Part shown: positions 60,629 to 64,000 of the stretch, piece after piece
How positions within the stretch are numbered: position 1 is the stretch's first letter
Layout of the letters: each line of letters opens with the position of its first letter
Assembly (NCBI RefSeq): GCF_000972845.2
Contig: NC_040016.1
Span: forward strand, 4,732,701 to 4,796,700
Length of the DNA stretch: 64,000 nucleotides
Origin: Larimichthys crocea
Taxonomy: Eukaryota > Chordata > Actinopteri > Sciaenidae
Direction: 5' to 3'
Translations under genes and position numbers: made by a program
The notes under the pieces: generated by a model
Databases searched by the model: none
Seen by the model: the letters and a program-made list of their open reading frames with translations, nothing else
Told to the model about the DNA's origin: nothing

Positions 60629-61130
60629 ACAAATTCTAACTTTTGTTAGAGTAGGGAAATCAGTTTGTTTTTGTTGTTGTTTTTTTTAATTAAAAGGGTT
60701 GATGGATACTAAAAAAAAAAAAAACTAAATCTTTGGATTCTGCATTAATGGGTTCCCATTTCAATGACAGCATCGTGATGAGAGCCACTCTGTTAATCAT
60801 GTTATTTAATAGCAACTGTTACAAAGTCCTCCACAGTTTTCATTTTACAAGAAGGGGAAAAGAAAAGTACAGCTGTCCTCCAAAAACTTTGGAGATGCAT
60901 ATGGACAGTCAAGTAGATAAGAATTTTATACATTTAGAAAAAGCAAAACGAAACTAAACAAACTAGGTTACCTGCCTGCTGGCCCCGTCAAGACATTCCA
61001 CAATGCATTTTACCAAACTACCAATTAATCAATGCATACAGCTGCTCAATTAAAAGAAATTGCTCTCCCATTTAATATAATAAAGCTGTAATTCCTAAAT
61101 GTATATTTGGAATAAAGGGGAAAAAAAAAC
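60629..61130 (+). other. cdh26: cdh26 3' UTR, overlapping the lsm14b 3' end
   Basis: An AATAAA at 61111-61116 suggests the cdh26 mRNA ends near 61130. On the other strand an ATTAAA (complement of 61071-61076) suggests lsm14b ends near 61050. The two 3' UTRs would overlap tail-to-tail by about 80 bp. Both ends are inferred from motifs only. Confidence 0.4.
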
Positions 61131-61242
61131 AAAAAAACAAAACGCTTTGCTTCAAATGGGGAAAAAAGGGGAGGTACTTTTTAAATAAGTAGAAAACTAC
61201 AATATTTACAGAAAATGTTAACAAAAAGACAAAGAAAAGCCT

Positions 61243-63592
61243 TCACACCCTCCCACTACCAATTTTTGGGAGGGGTCGCTGCTCAGTGGTGCTCTGCCCA
61301 CCACGTCCTCTGCCCCTGAATCCTCTGCCTCGCAGGAAGCGCCCGGGAACTCCAAATGTTTCCATGTTCAACTTTTTTTCCTCTGCCCAGGTGGTTCTTC
61401 TGATAATGAAAAAGAAAAGTTATCGTAGCTCACTAGTTCTCAAACTATGGTATAGTTAACACTGGTGGCATGTCACCTCCTCTAGTGGTATGTGGAGGAT
61501 TTTTTTTAGTTAAATTTAAACACATTAGAATATCAAAATACATTTGAAATGAAAACCGAGATCACTGGAATATTATTTAATACTGCACGCATACGTTCAG
61601 GAGTAGCTCTCAGCTAAAATGTGGCTCAGGATATTAAGTGGAGGTAAAATGAAAATGGTGCAAAACCCCCACAATCATAGCTCCAAACGGTAAATATTAA
61701 GTGCAGATAAGGGGTTCTTGTCAGGATTCAATAATATTAGGTGCGAGACTAGGCAATAGACACTTTGTACTTTTCAGAGTCTGATTTTCTGAGGTGGTAC
61801 GTGGTGTTTAGTCTAAGAAACTGGCAGAGCATGACAGGCGAGATAAGAGAAATGGCAAAAAGTTTGCTCATCACCTGGGCTTAAGGTCTGATGAGATGTT
61901 ATCGAAGAAGCATTTGGTTTTGTCATAGTATTTGTCTCCCAGAGTTTCATCGTCCTGCATACCCTGGCTCTCCTGGACCTCTCCAGAGTCCACCTTTTGA
62001 ACTGCAGACATGAAACAAGAACGCATGTATACATACCTTCAAATTCTTTTATAATGTCCCCTAAAACTAAATTGACAGACATTAAACATACCTTCAACCG
62101 GCTTTGTGAGATCATCTTTAAACTGAGCATTTGCAGTTTCAAAATCAAAATCTGACTCAAACTGCAAAGTTGTGGCCTTCGAGTTTTTCACAAGAAGTTG
62201 GCCTCTGCTTCTGTTCCTGGACCTGCGACTGCCTGTGTGAAAAGTTCAGACAAATAAACACAGCTGGAAAACTGGCTTAGTAACCATTTAGAACAGGTTC
62301 ACCCAGTCTAAGATATTTACATTTAATAATCCATTTTGTTTAGACAGGTGAGCAATATTTGCTTTGACAAAAGTCCTGCTGCACTTTCTTCAGAGGTCTG
62401 ACAGCAGAAAAGAGTAAAAACAAGACAAAATATTGCTATGCTGTTAGTAAGATGTAAGTGTGCATTTCTCATTCAGATACCTTGTTTTTGCCTTTGTTTC
62501 TGGTTCTCAGTGCTTTGACCTTGAATCTTGGCTGCAATCTGCTGAGATGGTGCCCGGCCTAAACATAAAATGTTTATTTTAGCAGAATTAAGAAGCAAAC
62601 ACAGAACAAATGCAAGAAACTGAAAGATAACTGGTTTAATACATCACGAGCCAGTGTTAGGTTTGCTTACTGGTTGGTACATTCTCCTTCTGAACCTGTG
62701 AGCCACCCCGGCCAGAGCGCTGGGTTGGACGAACAGGCTGCCTGCTCTGTGGTGGGGTGGAGGTCTTTTCCTTTTTCTGGGCAGCAGCGGCAAATGGCAC
62801 AGTCTGCACTGCCTGCTCGACCATAGGAGCTCTTCTGGCTGGGATACCATGAAGTCCTGGTACTGTGGGAACAGAGACAAACATGCAGGAGATTGACCAA
62901 CTGCAGACATGCGAGACCTGCCCCAGACACTCCACAGTGCTGAAGTACAGCCTTTGTGAAACATCTGATGCATCTAAAAGATCAATAATTGTACCTAAAC
63001 CCAGTGCTGCATTGTACTGCTGGTTGAGTAGGGAACTAGCAGCCAGCTGGTTGTAGGTGGGCATCATGTCCCTGTATGGACTCCAGCGTGGGTGATACGC
63101 AGCAGAGGAGCTGCCAATGGATGACTAAAATCACAAAAATGAAGACAAGAATATGAGCATCTCTGTAAAAATATTTAAAAAAAAATAAAGTGAGCCTGGG
63201 CAACACACCTGTACGATAGCAGGGTCACGAGGCAGTCCATGGTGTGGTTTTGGTGGTTCAGACACGGTAATGTCTTTGATGTCACTACCTCTGAAGATTA
63301 TATATTCATAAATTTCATCTTTTGGCGGCACTGGTCTGTCTGTGTGCCGATCCTCTGTCCCATAAGATTTAACTGTGGACCAAAAATTTAAAAAAATAAA
63401 AATTTGTATATAGTAATTGTTGAAGAAATGTCACAGGTGTCGGCCCTTTAGGCCAATCAACCTACCTTTGGCTAAAGCAACCGTGGACCTATCAGTGTCG
63501 ACAGAGGACAGTATACCCTCATAGCGAATCTGTGCCTTGGATATCAAACTTATCTTACTGCCAATGTAAGGGGTTCCTCCTGCAGCACTCAT
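61243..63592 (-). CDS. lsm14b: LSM14 homolog B (RAP55-like P-body protein)
   Basis: LSM14 proteins are mRNA-silencing and P-body factors that bind DDX6 and 4E-T and act in translational repression, notably in oocytes. Minus-strand exons are 63592-63466, 63372-63209, 63124-62995, 62862-62671, 62558-62481, 62232-62092, 62001-61875 and 61399-61243. They sum to 1116 nt, giving 371 aa (human LSM14B 385). The LSm14 domain is at about residues 4-90 ([20 protein letters not shown], then GTEDR and [13 protein letters not shown]). The FDF motif [10 protein letters not shown] is at about 259-268, the FFD box [12 protein letters not shown] at about 302-313, the TFG box [11 protein letters not shown] at about 331-341, and an RGG stretch FRGRGRGG follows. 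Closest by memory to LSM14B rather than LSM14A, supported by linkage to cdh26 (both on human 20q13.33). Confidence 0.94.
61400..61874 (-). other. lsm14b: lsm14b intron 7
   Basis: A 475-bp phase-2 intron with donor GTGATG and acceptor TTATCAG. No further feature seen. Confidence 0.7.
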
Positions 63593-64000
63593 GTTTCCAA
63601 ACAAAATGTATTTTCAGATTGAAAAGCAGCGGCTCACTCGCAGAACATTAAACCACGGCGCACAGACGAGGGTTAGATAATCAGCAGCGTGCACAATTAG
63701 CGATGAACACCTGTGCGCTTTATAAGATTGCCCGTCACGCGCTTCTTTGCTGCTGGGCCACCTGCGCGTAACACAGGGTTCGTTTGTTTCTGCAGCAGGC
63801 GTACACCGGGAAAAACACAAGTAGAGAAATGTCTGCTTATAGCAAATAGACAAAATGTATTCTATTTTATGTTTTAGGAGTTTAACACAAGTCTATTATC
63901 AAATTGCCATTTTACAGTGTCAGTATATTATAAAATTATGTTTCTTTTCTTTTTTGATTTTTAACATTTATGACCTGATTATCCTCAGTACAATGTCATC
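63593..64000 (-). promoter_or_regulatory. lsm14b: lsm14b 5' UTR, putative promoter and flank
   Basis: On the minus strand a TATAAAG motif (complement of 63718-63724) lies about 126 nt upstream of the start codon, within moderately GC-rich DNA (63640-63800), so transcription may begin near 63690. Beyond about 63830 the DNA is AT-rich and I see nothing more. Confidence 0.4.

Overview
This window is vertebrate nuclear DNA and almost certainly comes from a ray-finned (percomorph-like) teleost. The genes are split by many GT-AG introns. The encoded proteins are close to human ones but diverged. The intergenic DNA is full of fish-type microsatellites (CA, GATA, ATTC) and short interspersed repeats I recognise from memory of percomorph genomes. 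I see no bacterial operons, phage, CRISPR or rRNA/tRNA genes. All gene calls come from reading exons, splice sites and protein motifs by eye. Six of the seven genes have human orthologues that I recall on chromosome 20q13, so the window is a rearranged fish counterpart of that region.

Layout, left to right. 2.1-12.0 kb: rbm38 on the minus strand (RNA-binding protein, 4 coding exons, 244 aa), with a long AU-rich 3' UTR and a TATA box. 14.0-19.0 kb: rae1 on the minus strand (WD40 mRNA-export and spindle factor, 11 coding exons, 369 aa). 19.17-19.57 kb: a same-orientation 402-bp duplicate of an internal piece of rae1, holding two exons and the intron between them, just upstream of the rae1 promoter. 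21.8-32.05 kb: bmp7 on the plus strand (7 exons, 422 aa, RSIR processing site, seven-cysteine TGF-beta domain). 32.2-35.4 kb: an ataxin-1 family gene on the minus strand (461 aa, AXH domain split by an intron, short CAG/Gln tract, C-terminal 14-3-3-type motif). 40.5-53.6 kb: dbndd2-like dysbindin-domain gene on the plus strand (200 aa, first intron about 11.9 kb). 54.2-61.1 kb: cdh26 on the plus strand (cadherin, 16 coding exons, 815 aa, one GC-AG intron). 61.05-63.7 kb: lsm14b on the minus strand (P-body LSm14/RAP55 protein, 8 exons, 371 aa), convergent with cdh26.

These genes are not an operon or a pathway. They share synteny rather than function: mRNA metabolism (rbm38, rae1, lsm14b), signalling and adhesion (bmp7, cdh26), and a putative nuclear co-repressor-type protein (ataxin-1-like). 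For all seven genes, summing the exons I delimited gives an open frame in correct phase throughout. That is the strongest internal support for the models.

The observations most worth checking are: the short ataxin-1-like gene beside bmp7, which mirrors the human BMP6-ATXN1 linkage and may be a vertebrate ohnologue absent from human; the in-frame two-exon rae1 duplicate; a near-perfect 25-bp-stem hairpin in cdh26 intron 1; the almost absent cadherin prodomain; and a roughly 590-bp polypurine tract. I found no evidence for a wholly new multi-gene system.
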